64,000 nucleotides of DNA from an uncultured Kangiella sp. (lineage in GTDB: Bacteria; Pseudomonadota; Gammaproteobacteria; Enterobacterales; Kangiellaceae): assembly GCA_947503345.1 (NCBI GenBank), contig CANNCW010000006.1, positions 62,001 to 126,000 of the forward strand. The letters are read 5' to 3'. Position numbers and translations under genes: made by a program. The notes under the pieces were generated by a model. It saw nothing but the letters and a program-made list of their open reading frames with translations, was not told the DNA's origin and did no database searches. Shown one piece after another: positions 27,569 through 38,384 of the stretch; position 1 is the stretch's first letter; every line of letters starts with the position of its first letter.

Positions 27569-28540
27569 ATGAATACGTCAAATCAAAACATTTCTAATTT
27601 TTGGAAAGCAAATTCTGGCCTCTTGACTAAAGCCGTTGCCATCATTTTTTTGCTTTTAGCACTTTATGTTCTCGCGAAATTGGTATGGTTGTGGGTGGAT
27701 TATAATCAACCCAAACTCATTCAACAAACTTCAAGTGAACAAGCAGTAACTTCTTCTAAAAGTAATGTAAATGTAAATAAGATTGTTCAAATGCATTTAT
27801 TTGGTCAATCCAGTGCCGAAGAAGTCGTTGATGAGCAAGTCAGTGGAGAAACCAAGCTGAGTCTAAAATTGATCGGTGTTTATGTGGACTCTGACGACAA
27901 GCTTAGCAGCGCTATCATTAGAAGTGGCGCAGAAGAAAAAGTCTACTGGATTGGAGATCAGTTAAAAGGTGTCGGTAGTAGAAAAGTAGAATTAAAAAAG
28001 GTTGAACCATTAAGAGTAATAATCCGTAACAGCGGTAGAAATGAGACTTTAACCTTGTTAGAGCAGTTAAATAAGAAAGTATTAAACTCTGCTGCTAAAC
28101 CAAAAGAAGTAAAAAGCGAGACAGATGGTAAAACCATTGATAAGCGCCGTGATTCGCGTTTAAGCAAAGATTTAGCAGATATTAGAGATAAATTAACTCA
28201 AAGCCCGCAATCTTATGCTGATTTAGCGAAGTTTGAAGTGGTAACTGATAATGCCGGTCAAGTGTCTGGGTTTAAAGTCGCTCCTGGTAAAGATCCGAGA
28301 ATGTTTAGTCGCTTAGGTTTGCGACGTAACGATGTAGTAACTTCTATTAATGGTCAAGCCTTGAGCAACCAAGCGTATTGGACCATGCTTGAGCAATTAC
28401 AAACGGCAGAGACTTTGGAAGTTAATATTGAACGTAATGGACAGCCCATTACTTTATTACTGAATATGGGGGCAGGGCAAACATCCAATCAAACGGAAAC
28501 AAAGCCAGGCAATAGAAGTAGAGAATTATCAATTCAATAG
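27569..28540 (+). CDS. gspC: Type II secretion system protein GspC
   Basis: Inner-membrane clamp that links the assembly platform to the secretin. One N-terminal helix (about 17-40), a homology region (KIVQMHLFG, LSLKLIGVYV, YWIGDQL) that contacts GspD, and a C-terminal PDZ domain (FSRLGLRRNDVVTSINGQAL). 323 residues. First gene of the gsp operon; a repeat element lies in front of it. Confidence 0.93.
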   Translation: MNTSNQNISNFWKANSGLLTKAVAIIFLLLALYVLAKLVWLWVDYNQPKLIQQTSSEQAVTSSKSNVNVNKIVQMHLFGQSSAEEVVDEQVSGETKLSLKLIGVYVDSDDKLSSAIIRSGAEEKVYWIGDQLKGVGSRKVELKKVEPLRVIIRNSGRNETLTLLEQLNKKVLNSAAKPKEVKSETDGKTIDKRRDSRLSKDLADIRDKLTQSPQSYADLAKFEVVTDNAGQVSGFKVAPGKDPRMFSRLGLRRNDVVTSINGQALSNQAYWTMLEQLQTAETLEVNIERNGQPITLLLNMGAGQTSNQTETKPGNRSRELSIQ

Positions 28541-28575
28541 TTTTTAAGGACTAAAAACATATAAGAGTAGAGTGT

Positions 28576-30657
28576 ATGAATACAAAACATAAATTAATTA
28601 CAACGGCAACTAGTTTAGGATTGTTACTAGCGTCCTTCGCTGCTGATGCTGAGCGCTTAAATGTTCGCGATGCAGATATTCGAGAAGTGGTAGAAACAGT
28701 AGCTAGGATCACTGGCAAAAATATGATTGTGGATCCTCGGGTTTCACAGAAGAAAATTACCATTATTTCTAATCAGGATAGTACCAAGGCTGAAATCTAT
28801 CGCACTTTTATTGCAGCACTAAAAATTCACGGTTTCCAAGCAATTGAAGTAGATAAAAATACCGTTAAAATTATTCAAGAAGCCAAAGCGAGAGCTGAGC
28901 CAGGTCCGGTAAATCCAAGCAATCCATTACGTTATGGCGATACTTATGTCACTCAAATTATTCCAGTGAATAATGTAAATGCTCAACAATTAGTGAATGT
29001 TTTAAGACCAATGGTTTCTGCCACTTCGGGACAGATGTTGGCAGTTCAAGGCACTAACACGATAATCTTGCATGACTCTGCTTCTAACGTTAAACGATTA
29101 AAAGATATTATCGCTAGAACCGATAGAGCAAATGACGAAGAGATAGAAGTAGTTCCCTTGCAACACGCATCAGCTACCGAGGTAGTTAGAATTCTGGATG
29201 CGATTACCAAAGATGGTGGTGGTCAACAACAAGTTAACCAAATTCAAGCGCCTAAATTTGTTGCTGACGAGAGAATGAATACGATTTTGTTGAGTGCGAC
29301 TGACAAAGCGAGAGTGAGACTACGTGCTTTAATCGCTAGTTTAGATCGCCAACAAAGCTCTACCGGTAATACTAAAACAATTTTCTTAAAATACGCCAAA
29401 GCAGAAGAAGTTAAAGAAGTGCTCTCAGGCATCGGCGAATATAAGCAAAAAGAGGAATCTGGAGCTGCAGGCCAATCACCAGCAGGTGCACGTTCGCAAA
29501 AGTCTTTATACAGTATCCAGTCGCATGAAGAAACTAACGCCTTAGTTTTGACTGCACCACCCGATATGATGCGTGAATTCGAGTCAGTGGTGAATAGCTT
29601 GGATATTCGTCGCAAACAAGTACATGTAGAAGCGATTATCGTTGAGATTTCTGATCGTAAGGCGCGTGAATTAGGAATTCAGTGGTTGTTCTCACCTTCG
29701 GGTGATGGCACTCGCCCTGCAGGCATTATTAACTTTGGTTCTATTGGTCAAATAGCTGGTGGTGTTCAGTCAGGACGTGATTATACAGAAGAAACGGTAA
29801 CTCGTGATACTGACGGTTTTGTAACTGGTAGTGTTTCAACTACTGTTAGAGGCGACGGTGGAGCAGCGCTAGCACAAGTTTTGGCTGGATTATCCGGAGC
29901 TGGTATAGGGTTAGCAAGAACTTCTGATTCAGGTTTAAGCTGGGGTGCATTTATTAACGCCCTGGAAGGTGTGACTGATTCAAACACTTTAGCGCGTCCT
30001 AGTATCACTACTTTAGATAACACCGAAGCCGAGTTTAGTGCAGGTCAAGAAATTCCGATTATTACAGGCGCAACTTTAGGTAATAATAACTCGAATCCAT
30101 TCCAAAATGTCGACCGCAAGGATATTGGTGTTTCTTTAAAAATTAAGCCACAAATTAACGAAGGCAATCACGTTCGTTTAGACATTGAACAAGAGGTTTC
30201 ATCTTTAGCAGGCGCTACTCAAGTGGACGTAGTTACCAATAAGCGTAAAGTGAAGACATCTGTATTAGTTCCAGACGGCGGTATGGTTGTGTTAGGTGGT
30301 TTAATTGATGACACTATTAATGAAAGTGAACAAAAAGTACCGCTATTAGGTGATGTTCCTTTGCTGGGTAATTTGTTTAAGTCGCGCGGTACCACTAAAG
30401 AAAAACGTAATTTAATGGTATTTATCCATCCTCGCGTATTAAAAGACGATGCCGAACTAAGACAAGTGAGTTCAGCAAAGTACAGTTATATGCGTGCTCA
30501 ACAGCTAGAGAAATTAGCGGATGGAATAAACTTGATGCCAGGTGAAGATGCACATGTAATGCCAACCTATGATGAAGCATTAGTGTTACCACCTAGTTTT
30601 GAAGAATATATGGATAAAGAAAATCAGCAAGATGCTGATGACAACGGCAAGGATTAA
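28576..30657 (+). CDS. gspD: Type II secretion system secretin GspD
   Basis: Forms the outer-membrane channel. A cleavable signal ([18 protein letters not shown]) is followed by the N0 domain ([20 protein letters not shown]), repeated N1-N3 domains, and the C-terminal secretin domain ([30 protein letters not shown]). 693 residues, a usual length. No pilotin gene (gspS) is present in the window. Confidence 0.96.
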   Translation: MNTKHKLITTATSLGLLLASFAADAERLNVRDADIREVVETVARITGKNMIVDPRVSQKKITIISNQDSTKAEIYRTFIAALKIHGFQAIEVDKNTVKIIQEAKARAEPGPVNPSNPLRYGDTYVTQIIPVNNVNAQQLVNVLRPMVSATSGQMLAVQGTNTIILHDSASNVKRLKDIIARTDRANDEEIEVVPLQHASATEVVRILDAITKDGGGQQQVNQIQAPKFVADERMNTILLSATDKARVRLRALIASLDRQQSSTGNTKTIFLKYAKAEEVKEVLSGIGEYKQKEESGAAGQSPAGARSQKSLYSIQSHEETNALVLTAPPDMMREFESVVNSLDIRRKQVHVEAIIVEISDRKARELGIQWLFSPSGDGTRPAGIINFGSIGQIAGGVQSGRDYTEETVTRDTDGFVTGSVSTTVRGDGGAALAQVLAGLSGAGIGLARTSDSGLSWGAFINALEGVTDSNTLARPSITTLDNTEAEFSAGQEIPIITGATLGNNNSNPFQNVDRKDIGVSLKIKPQINEGNHVRLDIEQEVSSLAGATQVDVVTNKRKVKTSVLVPDGGMVVLGGLIDDTINESEQKVPLLGDVPLLGNLFKSRGTTKEKRNLMVFIHPRVLKDDAELRQVSSAKYSYMRAQQLEKLADGINLMPGEDAHVMPTYDEALVLPPSFEEYMDKENQQDADDNGKD

Positions 30658-30659
30658 TT

Positions 30660-32177
30660 ATGGCCGAGCAATTATTGTCAGAAATGGAAACGACTGAGTC
30701 AGTTTTCGACAGTTTTAGACCCCTGCCTTTTAGTTTTGCTAAAAGGCACGGAGTCTTTCTAACGCAAACAGGTAATGGCTTAAACTGCTTTTTACGTGAA
30801 GGCACTCCTCCAACTGCTTTATTAGAAGTTAAACGCCACTGCAATAATGATTTTGAAGTGATTAAGTTAGCTGAAGAAGAATTTGAATCCGAACTCAGCG
30901 CTTATTACCAATCAGGAACGGGTGGTGCGCAACAAGCGATGGATGATCTTGGCGAAGAAATGGATCTGTTTAAGTTGGCCGAAGAGTTGCCTGAAACAGA
31001 AGATTTGCTCGAAGCAGAAGATGATGCACCTATCATTAAACTTATTAATGCTTTGTTGACAGAAGCCATTAAAGAAAACGCTTCAGATATTCATATTGAA
31101 ACTTTTGAAAAAACCTTATCCGTACGTTTTCGTGTGGATGGTGTGCTGCGTGAAGTTTTACAACCAAGTCGTAAATTAGCACCTTTATTAGTTTCTCGTA
31201 TTAAAGTTATGGCAAAGCTGGATATTGCAGAAAAACGTATCCCCCAAGATGGTCGTATTGCATTAAGAATTGCCAATCGCGCTGTTGATGTTCGTGTATC
31301 GACGATGCCATCGTCTCATGGCGAGCGAGTTGTTTTGCGTTTATTAGATAAAGAAGCAGGTCGCTTAGAATTTTCTGCCCTTGGAATGCAACAAGACAGT
31401 ATGGACTTAATGAGCGGTTTATTGCATAAACCTCATGGCATTATTTTGGTAACGGGTCCTACGGGTTCTGGTAAAACTACGACTTTATACGCAGGTTTAT
31501 CGTTGCTTAATAATTCAAGTCGTAACATTTTAACGGTTGAAGATCCCATTGAGTATTTGATTGATGGCATTGGCCAGACCCAAGTTAATCCAAAAGTTGA
31601 TATGACTTTTGCTCGTGGATTGCGCGCGATTTTACGACAAGATCCAGATGTAGTGATGGTTGGTGAGATCCGTGATTTAGAGACTGCACAAATTGCAGTA
31701 CAAGCATCTTTAACCGGCCATTTGGTACTTTCAACTTTACATACCAATACCGCAGTCGGTGCTGTTACCCGTATGCAAGACATGGGTGTTGAGCCTTTCT
31801 TATTGTCTTCGTCCATTCTTGGAGTATTAGCTCAGCGTTTAGTACGTCGATTGTGCCCAGAGTGTAAGCGTTCAGATACGGCTAACGAAAAAGAATGTGA
31901 GTTAATGGGCTTTGATAAAAATAACCCTCCAACTATTTATCACCCAGAAGGTTGTGAAGCTTGTAGCTATCGAGGTTATAACGGTCGTCAAGGTATTTAT
32001 GAATTGTTAGTCATTGATGAGACTATGCGAACCATGATCCATGATAATACCAGTGAGCAAGAGATGGAGCGTCACGCTCGAAAATTTACTCCAGGTATTC
32101 GTTCCGATGGTCGTGATCGTGTTTTACAAGGAATAACCACAGTCGAAGAAGTCTTGCGCGTTACTCGTGAAGACTAA
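30660..32177 (+). CDS. gspE: Type II secretion ATPase GspE
   Basis: Cytoplasmic hexameric ATPase that powers pseudopilus assembly. Walker [10 protein letters not shown] near residue 265, Asp box VEDPIEY, Walker [13 protein letters not shown] and His box are present. The zinc tetracysteine is CPEC (about 398) and CEAC (about 432). The N-terminal N1E domain is short. It starts two bases after gspD. 505 residues. Confidence 0.96.
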   Translation: MAEQLLSEMETTESVFDSFRPLPFSFAKRHGVFLTQTGNGLNCFLREGTPPTALLEVKRHCNNDFEVIKLAEEEFESELSAYYQSGTGGAQQAMDDLGEEMDLFKLAEELPETEDLLEAEDDAPIIKLINALLTEAIKENASDIHIETFEKTLSVRFRVDGVLREVLQPSRKLAPLLVSRIKVMAKLDIAEKRIPQDGRIALRIANRAVDVRVSTMPSSHGERVVLRLLDKEAGRLEFSALGMQQDSMDLMSGLLHKPHGIILVTGPTGSGKTTTLYAGLSLLNNSSRNILTVEDPIEYLIDGIGQTQVNPKVDMTFARGLRAILRQDPDVVMVGEIRDLETAQIAVQASLTGHLVLSTLHTNTAVGAVTRMQDMGVEPFLLSSSILGVLAQRLVRRLCPECKRSDTANEKECELMGFDKNNPPTIYHPEGCEACSYRGYNGRQGIYELLVIDETMRTMIHDNTSEQEMERHARKFTPGIRSDGRDRVLQGITTVEEVLRVTRED

Positions 32178-32219
32178 TGTCACGTATTTAGGTAAAGAAA
32201 AAGTTAGAGGTTAAGATTT

Positions 32220-33443
32220 ATGGCTGCTTTTGAATACGTTGCGTTAAACTCGAAAGGTCGCGAAAAAAAAGGTGTGCTTGAGGGCGATACGGCGAAACAA
32301 ATTCGCCAGCAATTACGTGACAAAGGTTTTACACCGCTAGAAATTTTGCACATTGGTGATAGCACTAAACCAGAATCTCAAAAAGGTTATGGAATAGGTG
32401 GCGCTTCTATGAGTGTTGCTGATTTGGCGCTTGTCACTCGTCAATTAGCAACTTTAGTAAAAGCCGCTTTACCGATTGAAGAAGCATTAAAAGCTGTAGC
32501 TGAACAAACCGAAAAGCCAAAGATAAAAAGTATTATTTTAGGTGTTCGCGCTAAAGTTATGGAAGGTCATACGCTTGCAGATGGTATGGCGGAATTCCCT
32601 AAAGTATTTAATGAGCTATATCGCTCGATGGTTGCTGCAGGGGAACGTGCCGGCCATTTAGATACGGTACTGAATCGTTTGGCGGATTATACAGAGCGAC
32701 GTCATAAAATCCGCGGGAAAATTACGGCAGCAATGGTGTACCCAATTGTATTGATTACCGTAGCGGTAACAGTAGTGGTCTTATTAATGATATTCGCCGT
32801 ACCAAAAATTGTTGCGCAGTTTACTACTTCCGGCCAAGAACTACCTTTTGCTACCAAACTATTAATTGGCATGAGTGACTTCTTATCCTCATATGCAGGT
32901 TTGTTTACGGGCTTAGGGATTATTGGCGCGATAGTTTTATTTTCATTATGGCTTAGAAATCCAGAAAATAAAAAACGCTGGCACGCGAAACTATTGAAGT
33001 TGCCTGTGATTGGACGTTTGTCGAAAAACTTAAACACTTCTCAGTTCGCGAGTACTTTAAGTATTCTTCATTCCAGTGGCGTTCCTTTATTGGAAGCGAT
33101 GAATATTGGTGGCAAAGTACTGACCAATTTAAAAATGCGTGAAGCGGTTTATGACGCTTCACTAAAAGTTCGAGAAGGCGCTAGCCTGAAAAATGCCTTA
33201 GAGCAAACCAGACTTTTCCCTCCTATGATGATTCATATGATTGGTAGTGGTGAAGCCAGTGGTGAGCTTGAAGATATGCTGCAACAAGTTTCTGATAATC
33301 AAGATTCCCAATTTGAAAACAGTGTGGATATCGCGCTGAATATTATGGGACCAATGATTATTTTATGTTTAGGTGGAATGGTGTTCTTTATTGTATTGGC
33401 GATGATGTTGCCAATCTTTGAATTGACTAGCTCCATCGGTTAA
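32220..33443 (+). CDS. gspF: Type II secretion inner-membrane platform protein GspF
   Basis: Polytopic scaffold of the assembly platform. 407 residues with two repeated GspF domains, each with helices (VYPIVLITVAVTVVVLLMIF; the C-terminal MGPMIILCLGGMVFFIVLAMM). Motifs: LALVTRQLATLVKAALPIEE, MVAAGERAGHL and MIGSGEASGEL. Follows gspE. Confidence 0.96.
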   Translation: MAAFEYVALNSKGREKKGVLEGDTAKQIRQQLRDKGFTPLEILHIGDSTKPESQKGYGIGGASMSVADLALVTRQLATLVKAALPIEEALKAVAEQTEKPKIKSIILGVRAKVMEGHTLADGMAEFPKVFNELYRSMVAAGERAGHLDTVLNRLADYTERRHKIRGKITAAMVYPIVLITVAVTVVVLLMIFAVPKIVAQFTTSGQELPFATKLLIGMSDFLSSYAGLFTGLGIIGAIVLFSLWLRNPENKKRWHAKLLKLPVIGRLSKNLNTSQFASTLSILHSSGVPLLEAMNIGGKVLTNLKMREAVYDASLKVREGASLKNALEQTRLFPPMMIHMIGSGEASGELEDMLQQVSDNQDSQFENSVDIALNIMGPMIILCLGGMVFFIVLAMMLPIFELTSSIG

Positions 33444-33465
33444 GTGTTCTATTAAGAGAGAAAAA

Positions 33466-33939
33466 ATGAAAAAACTAGTATTAAATAAAGCAAAAGGTTT
33501 CACAATCACTGAAATATTAGTAGCTTTGGCAATTGTTGCCATTATGTCTACTGTAATTGCGGTTAATTTTTTAGGGAAAACGGAAGAAGCAAAATTTACA
33601 CGCGTAAAAGGTGATCTAACCAACTTGCAGTCGGCACTAATGAGCTACTATAACGATAATGGTTTTTTTCCGACAACTGATCAAGGTTTAGATGCTTTGG
33701 TTAGAAAGCCAACTCTAGAACCAGTACCAAACAATTACCAGCGTGGTGGTTATATTTCTGGTGGTGGCGTTGTAAATGACCCTTGGGGTAAGCCATACCA
33801 ATATATTTCTCCAGGCATTGAAAACGATTATGAATTGTTCTCAATGGGGGCTGATGGTCGCCCAGGTGGTGAGGGTAAATTCCAAGATATTGGTGTTTGG
33901 AATATGAACGCAATTAACTTCAATGCTGAGAATCAGTAG
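33466..33939 (+). CDS. gspG: Major pseudopilin GspG
   Basis: Main pseudopilus subunit. Prepilin leader ends in Gly before FTITEILVALAIVAIM, with Glu at +5, then the calcium-loop region (GYISGGGVVNDPWGKPYQY, GADGRPGGEG). 157 residues, as usual. Overlaps gspH by 17 bases. Confidence 0.96.
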   Translation: MKKLVLNKAKGFTITEILVALAIVAIMSTVIAVNFLGKTEEAKFTRVKGDLTNLQSALMSYYNDNGFFPTTDQGLDALVRKPTLEPVPNNYQRGGYISGGGVVNDPWGKPYQYISPGIENDYELFSMGADGRPGGEGKFQDIGVWNMNAINFNAENQ

Positions 33940-34585
33940 CTATCAGAAACTTTCAAAGCATCAGCAATCGGGATTTACCTTTGTCGAGATTGTTGTTGCT
34001 TTAGCGATTGTCGCCATTATGGTGGCGATGGCTACAGCTTTTATTGGCCCTAATAAGAAAGGCGATTTAAAAAATCATGCCTATAAACTATTAGGTCAAT
34101 TAGAAATCGCGCATGAAGAGTCCATTATTCGAGGCGTGGAATTTGGCTTAAGAGTAGAAGACGATGGTTATGAATTTTTAATTTATAACCAAGAAAAATG
34201 GCAGCCTTTAGAAGATCATCAATTTTTAAAAGGGCAAGAATTTGATGAGCCTTTTGCTTTATACGTCAATGTTGATGGGCAAGAATCATTATTGCAAAAC
34301 GCAAGCTCAGAAAGCGCTTCTAGTAAAAGTGATGGTGAGCAAGAAGAATCCGAACTTGAGGAAGCAAAGCCAATTCAACCACCACAAATTTACATGCTAT
34401 CTAGTGGTGAGCTAAATGATTTTTATTTAACGATTGGTCTGGATGAGTCCGATGGCTATTTTTATCGAATTGGCGGTAATTATTTAGGTGACTTTAAAAT
34501 CAGCAAATCCATTATTCAAGGTGACTATCAAAGTGATTGGGATAAAGACTTAGATAAGGAAGACTTTTATGCTGAGCAAAAATAA
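33923..34585 (+). CDS. gspH: Minor pseudopilin GspH
   Basis: Class III leader ends QSG before FTFVEIVVALAIVAIMV, with Glu at +5. The globular part has an unusually acidic, Ser-rich insertion (about 120-150, SSESASSKSDGEQEESELEE). 220 residues, somewhat longer than typical because of that insertion. The 3' end overlaps gspI by 17 bases. Confidence 0.9.
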   Translation: MLRISSYQKLSKHQQSGFTFVEIVVALAIVAIMVAMATAFIGPNKKGDLKNHAYKLLGQLEIAHEESIIRGVEFGLRVEDDGYEFLIYNQEKWQPLEDHQFLKGQEFDEPFALYVNVDGQESLLQNASSESASSKSDGEQEESELEEAKPIQPPQIYMLSSGELNDFYLTIGLDESDGYFYRIGGNYLGDFKISKSIIQGDYQSDWDKDLDKEDFYAEQK

Positions 34586-34943
34586 GCAACAGGGTCTAAC
34601 TTTATTGGAATTATTAATAGCTATGTTAATTACAGGCATTTTAATCGTTCCATTAGTCTATGGGCTGTTTAACTCAAGCGCGCAAAGCATAAGTGCTAAT
34701 AGAGATAAAACTTTAGCTAGCTATGTTGCTAAGAATTATATTGCCGAACTTCAGTTAGATGAAAACTGGCCATCAGTGGGTAGAAAAGATTCAGAAGTAG
34801 AGTTAGCTAACCGTGAATGGAAAATAGAGCATCAAGTAATTGAAACCAGTGAACCTAAAATGCGTCGTGTAACAGTAAAGGTTTTATATGGTCAGGATGG
34901 TACTTTCACCATGACTGGATTTGTTGGGAAAAAAGATAAGTAA
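34569..34943 (+). CDS. gspI: Minor pseudopilin GspI
   Basis: Leader ends QQG before LTLLELLIAMLITGIL, with Glu at +5. Conserved AKNYIAELQLDENWP is seen, the region that packs in the GspI-J-K tip. 124 residues. It starts inside gspH. Confidence 0.92.
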   Translation: MLSKNKQQGLTLLELLIAMLITGILIVPLVYGLFNSSAQSISANRDKTLASYVAKNYIAELQLDENWPSVGRKDSEVELANREWKIEHQVIETSEPKMRRVTVKVLYGQDGTFTMTGFVGKKDK

Positions 34944-34952
34944 GTTAGAATT

Positions 34953-35621
34953 GTGAATATCAAAAAAACAAAAGCATTTAGTTTAACCGAAGTCTTAGTC
35001 GCTTTAGCGATACTGGGAATAGTCGGTTTGTTAGCAATGGAGCTTTTTAATGGAGTTCAAAAAACGATGAAATCTAATGAAGAACATATAGATCGTTTAC
35101 GTGAAGTACAACTAGCCATTAGGCAAATAGAAGATGATATCCAACATCTGGTGTATAGAGAAAGACGTAATGAGTATGGTGACAAAGTGGCATTATTACA
35201 GGGAAATAGCACGACCAATAACAGTTTTTTAGAGTTTACTAGAACAAATTGGCGTAACCCTGCAAAGTTGCAACGAAGTAACTTACAACATTTATTATAT
35301 CAATTCCAAGATGAAGAGTTGATTCGAAAGCATTGGTTGTATGTTGATAATGCATTAGAAAACCAAGAGCTGACTAGAAGCATTTTAAAAGAAGTTGAAG
35401 AGCTAGAGTTTGAGTTTTTAAAAGGTAAAGATGATTGGCAAAAGAGTTGGGAAACGGAACAAGACAATTTAATGGATATGCCAAAAGCGATAAAAGTTAG
35501 TTTGAAGTTAAAAGATTTTGGAGAAATTTACCGTGTTTTTCCAATAGCATCATTCGAAGGGGCGTTACCAGGCAATACTGGCTCTGAGGAAAATAATGAT
35601 GTCTCTGGCGGGAAAGGATAA
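34953..35621 (+). CDS. gspJ: Minor pseudopilin GspJ
   Basis: GTG start. The leader ends KKTKA before FSLTEVLVALAILGIVG, so the residue before the cleavage site is Ala instead of the usual Gly; Glu +5 is present. The region RLREVQLAIRQIEDDIQHL is typical of GspJ. 222 residues. Forms the pseudopilus tip with GspI and GspK. Confidence 0.92.
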   Translation: MNIKKTKAFSLTEVLVALAILGIVGLLAMELFNGVQKTMKSNEEHIDRLREVQLAIRQIEDDIQHLVYRERRNEYGDKVALLQGNSTTNNSFLEFTRTNWRNPAKLQRSNLQHLLYQFQDEELIRKHWLYVDNALENQELTRSILKEVEELEFEFLKGKDDWQKSWETEQDNLMDMPKAIKVSLKLKDFGEIYRVFPIASFEGALPGNTGSEENNDVSGGKG

Positions 35622-35627
35622 TTGCTG

Positions 35628-36668
35628 ATGTATCGCAAGCAAAAAGGTATCGCTTTAATAACCGTGTTAATGGTTGCTGCGGTATTAATAATGTTTGCTA
35701 CTTTTATTATCAATGATCGCCAAGTCAGTGATCGTAGAACTTTTAATATTATTAATAATGCTCGTGCAGCCGAATATATGGTGGGAGCGGAAGTATTTGG
35801 GAAAAGTATATTAGAGCAATATTTCGAACAATCAAAAGCTAAGCGAGTAGTAAGAACTCAGCCTTGGGCTACCGCGCCAATGCAGTTCCCGATAGAGAAT
35901 AACTTGGGGAAATTAGAGGGCCAGGTAAAGGATATGCATGGTTGCTTTAATTTGAACTCGATTTTAATGGAAGCGACTTCAAATGTTAGCGCTGAAGAAG
36001 CTGACTCAAATTTGGCTGATACAACTACCAACACTGCGAATCAAAATATAGAATTCGGAAAGCAGTTACCGGGTGAAAAGGTTTTTGTTAAATTAATAGA
36101 AACTTTATTACCTAGTGAAACCGAGGCAAGTCCAGCAGAATTGGCTGCAACTCTACGTGACTGGGTTGATGATGATTTGGAAGTTTCAGGTGCCGATGGA
36201 GCAGAAGATTATACTTATACGGGTTATCAAATACCTTATCGTAGTGCTAATAATTTATTAGCACATAGTAGTGAGTTAATGGTTATTAAAGGTTATACAC
36301 CAGAAATATATGATGCAATTAAAGATTATATTTGTGTATTACCAGTAAAAGAAGGCACCATAAATGTTAATACAGTTAAACCTGAGCAGGCAATTCTTGT
36401 TTGGGCATTGTTGGATGGTGTGGATTTGGCAACTGTTCAACAAGCATTGCAAGATATGCCTGAAGAGGGCTATAGTGAAGGTGACTTTTTTACTGCTTTA
36501 GGTTCTGGCAAAGTTTCAAAAGAAGCCGCTGGAAGATTAGCGTTTGATAGTAAGTATATGCTGATGACAGCTCGAGCAGTAATACATACAGGGAAGGCTG
36601 AAACAAAATCATTATTGTTAAAAAACAATAATCAATTTCAGGTGGTAGCACGCCACATTGGAGATTAA
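35628..36668 (+). CDS. gspK: Minor pseudopilin GspK
   Basis: I chose ATG 35628 with AAAGGA at good spacing; the TTG at 35622 is closer to the site than usual. Leader ends KQKG before IALITVLMVAAVLIM; position +5 is Thr, and lack of Glu +5 is normal for GspK. The large alpha-domain shows LRDWVDDD and YTGYQIPYRSANNLLAHSSEL, and INVNTVKPE. 346 residues. Caps the pseudopilus. Confidence 0.93.
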   Translation: MYRKQKGIALITVLMVAAVLIMFATFIINDRQVSDRRTFNIINNARAAEYMVGAEVFGKSILEQYFEQSKAKRVVRTQPWATAPMQFPIENNLGKLEGQVKDMHGCFNLNSILMEATSNVSAEEADSNLADTTTNTANQNIEFGKQLPGEKVFVKLIETLLPSETEASPAELAATLRDWVDDDLEVSGADGAEDYTYTGYQIPYRSANNLLAHSSELMVIKGYTPEIYDAIKDYICVLPVKEGTINVNTVKPEQAILVWALLDGVDLATVQQALQDMPEEGYSEGDFFTALGSGKVSKEAAGRLAFDSKYMLMTARAVIHTGKAETKSLLLKNNNQFQVVARHIGD

Positions 36669-36669
36669 T

Positions 36670-37905
36670 ATGAGAGATCGATTATTTATTCGATTAAAGG
36701 CTGATCAAGAGTCGGTTGAGTGGGGATTAATAAACTCACAAGATTCTACGGCGGACTTTTTAGACCGCGGAAGCTTATTAGTAGCTGATATAGTTGCTTT
36801 GGCGGAAATGGCGCAAAGCAATCCTGTCACTATGATTATTCCGTCTGAAAAAGTGCGCAGTTTCAAGGTGGACCCACCAACTAAAAATCGCAAGCACTTA
36901 GAAAAAGCGGTACCTTTTTTATTAGAAGAACAAGTTATCGAGTCAGTAGAAAGCCAGCATTTTGCACTAGGTGATTTTGACTCGGATGCTTTGCTATCCG
37001 TCAATGTAGTCAGTAAAAAGTTTCTAACTGATTTATTGGCAACTTTAAAAGATGCAGGAATCGAACCTGACGAATTACTAGCAGATGCAGCTTGTTTGCC
37101 AGTTTTTGATGATGCTTGGACGATGCTCGATTCGGAACCAGTATTGGTTCGACAAGATAAGGACACCTTTTGGTCTGCACCACAGTCCATGACCAAAGAG
37201 CTACTAAGTTGGAACTTAAGCAATGTTTTTGAAGAAGAGCAAAGCCTGACTCAAGCAATGAGAGTTTTTTCTGCTAAAGATAAAACATTAAACATAGAAT
37301 CAGTAGCTGGTTTAGCGCTTCAACCAATGCCAATAGATGATGAGCTTTTGTGGTTAGCATCACAGGACACTGATGCAGGTATTAATTTATTACAACAATC
37401 CTATACGCCAACAAAGAAATCGTCTTCGGATTTATCTCAATGGAAACTCCCAATGATGGCTGCGAGTTTTTTCTTAGTTGCAGCTTTGGTGTACTTAATC
37501 AGCGATATTTTTATTCTGAAGTCTGAAAGGGATGCGTATCGCCAGCAAGCATTGATGGAAGTGCAAAAGATTAGTCCCAATATTACTGAGGAACGATTAG
37601 ATTCTAAGATTTACGAAATTAGTAATACCTATCGTAAAGCCTCGGGTGGTAATGGTAAAGTTTCAGGATTCGTTACCCTATTGGATAAAGTTTATAGCCA
37701 GATTAATCCGCAACAAGTGAAATTGGAGCAAATGGACTATAACTCTACACAAGGTAACTTAAATTTAGATGTAAGAGCAACGGATTATCAACAACTGACT
37801 TCGACTCAACAAGCTCTAGAAAAGTCAGGTTTGAATGTTGAAATGCGAAATGCACGCGACAATGATGGAAGTTGGACAACGCGTTTAGTGGTAAAGGTGA
37901 ACTAA
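36670..37905 (+). CDS. gspL: Type II secretion platform protein GspL
   Basis: ATG 36670 has GGAG at 36659-36662. The cytoplasmic N-terminal half is an actin-like domain that recruits GspE (PFLLEEQVIESVE; LLADAACLPV), followed by one membrane helix (MMAASFFLVAALVYLISDIF) and a small periplasmic ferredoxin-like domain. 411 residues. Its stop overlaps the gspM start in TAATG. Confidence 0.9.
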   Translation: MRDRLFIRLKADQESVEWGLINSQDSTADFLDRGSLLVADIVALAEMAQSNPVTMIIPSEKVRSFKVDPPTKNRKHLEKAVPFLLEEQVIESVESQHFALGDFDSDALLSVNVVSKKFLTDLLATLKDAGIEPDELLADAACLPVFDDAWTMLDSEPVLVRQDKDTFWSAPQSMTKELLSWNLSNVFEEEQSLTQAMRVFSAKDKTLNIESVAGLALQPMPIDDELLWLASQDTDAGINLLQQSYTPTKKSSSDLSQWKLPMMAASFFLVAALVYLISDIFILKSERDAYRQQALMEVQKISPNITEERLDSKIYEISNTYRKASGGNGKVSGFVTLLDKVYSQINPQQVKLEQMDYNSTQGNLNLDVRATDYQQLTSTQQALEKSGLNVEMRNARDNDGSWTTRLVVKVN

Positions 37906-38381
37906 TGAGCGGAATTAAAAATTGGTATGCTGGCCTAAATCAGCGTGAAAGCCTAATGGTTAATGTTTTGGCAGTTGCTTTAGGGCTACTTTTGATTAGT
38001 TTGTTAGTTATTTTACCAATCAAAGATTATCGAGCCAGCTTAGCAAGTGACCGAGATGGCTTGGCGAACCAGATAGGCACTTTGCAAAAACAAGTTGCGA
38101 CATTGCAAGCGGGAGGAGTTTCGACTGCATCTGACCAGCCCCTTAATCAGATGGTTAACCAAACGGCTAGGCAATTTGGTCTTAAATTGTCAAATATTCA
38201 AGAACGAAAACGTAATCAGGAAATACAGTTGCGCTTAGATGATGCCGAATTTGATAAGTTAATTTTATGGGTGGCCAACTTAGAGCAGAATAAAGGATTG
38301 ATTGTAGAAAATTTTAGAGTTTCTAAAACTGATGTAACAGGGAAAGTGGATGTCTCGCTAAAAATATTAAGAGCGGGATAG
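37905..38381 (+). CDS. gspM: Type II secretion platform protein GspM
   Basis: ATG 37905 lies in the TAATG overlap with gspL. The 158-residue protein has a short cytoplasmic start with WYAGLNQRESLMVN, one helix (VLAVALGLLLISLLVILPI), a coiled stretch and a periplasmic domain (LRLDDAEFDKLILWVANLEQ). Partners GspL. Confidence 0.9.
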   Translation: MSGIKNWYAGLNQRESLMVNVLAVALGLLLISLLVILPIKDYRASLASDRDGLANQIGTLQKQVATLQAGGVSTASDQPLNQMVNQTARQFGLKLSNIQERKRNQEIQLRLDDAEFDKLILWVANLEQNKGLIVENFRVSKTDVTGKVDVSLKILRAG

Positions 38382-38384
38382 TTT

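Noticed and set aside
36705..37223. 172-residue ORF on the minus strand inside gspL
   Set aside because: It is fully covered by the well-supported gspL frame, has no ribosome site and has shadow-type composition.
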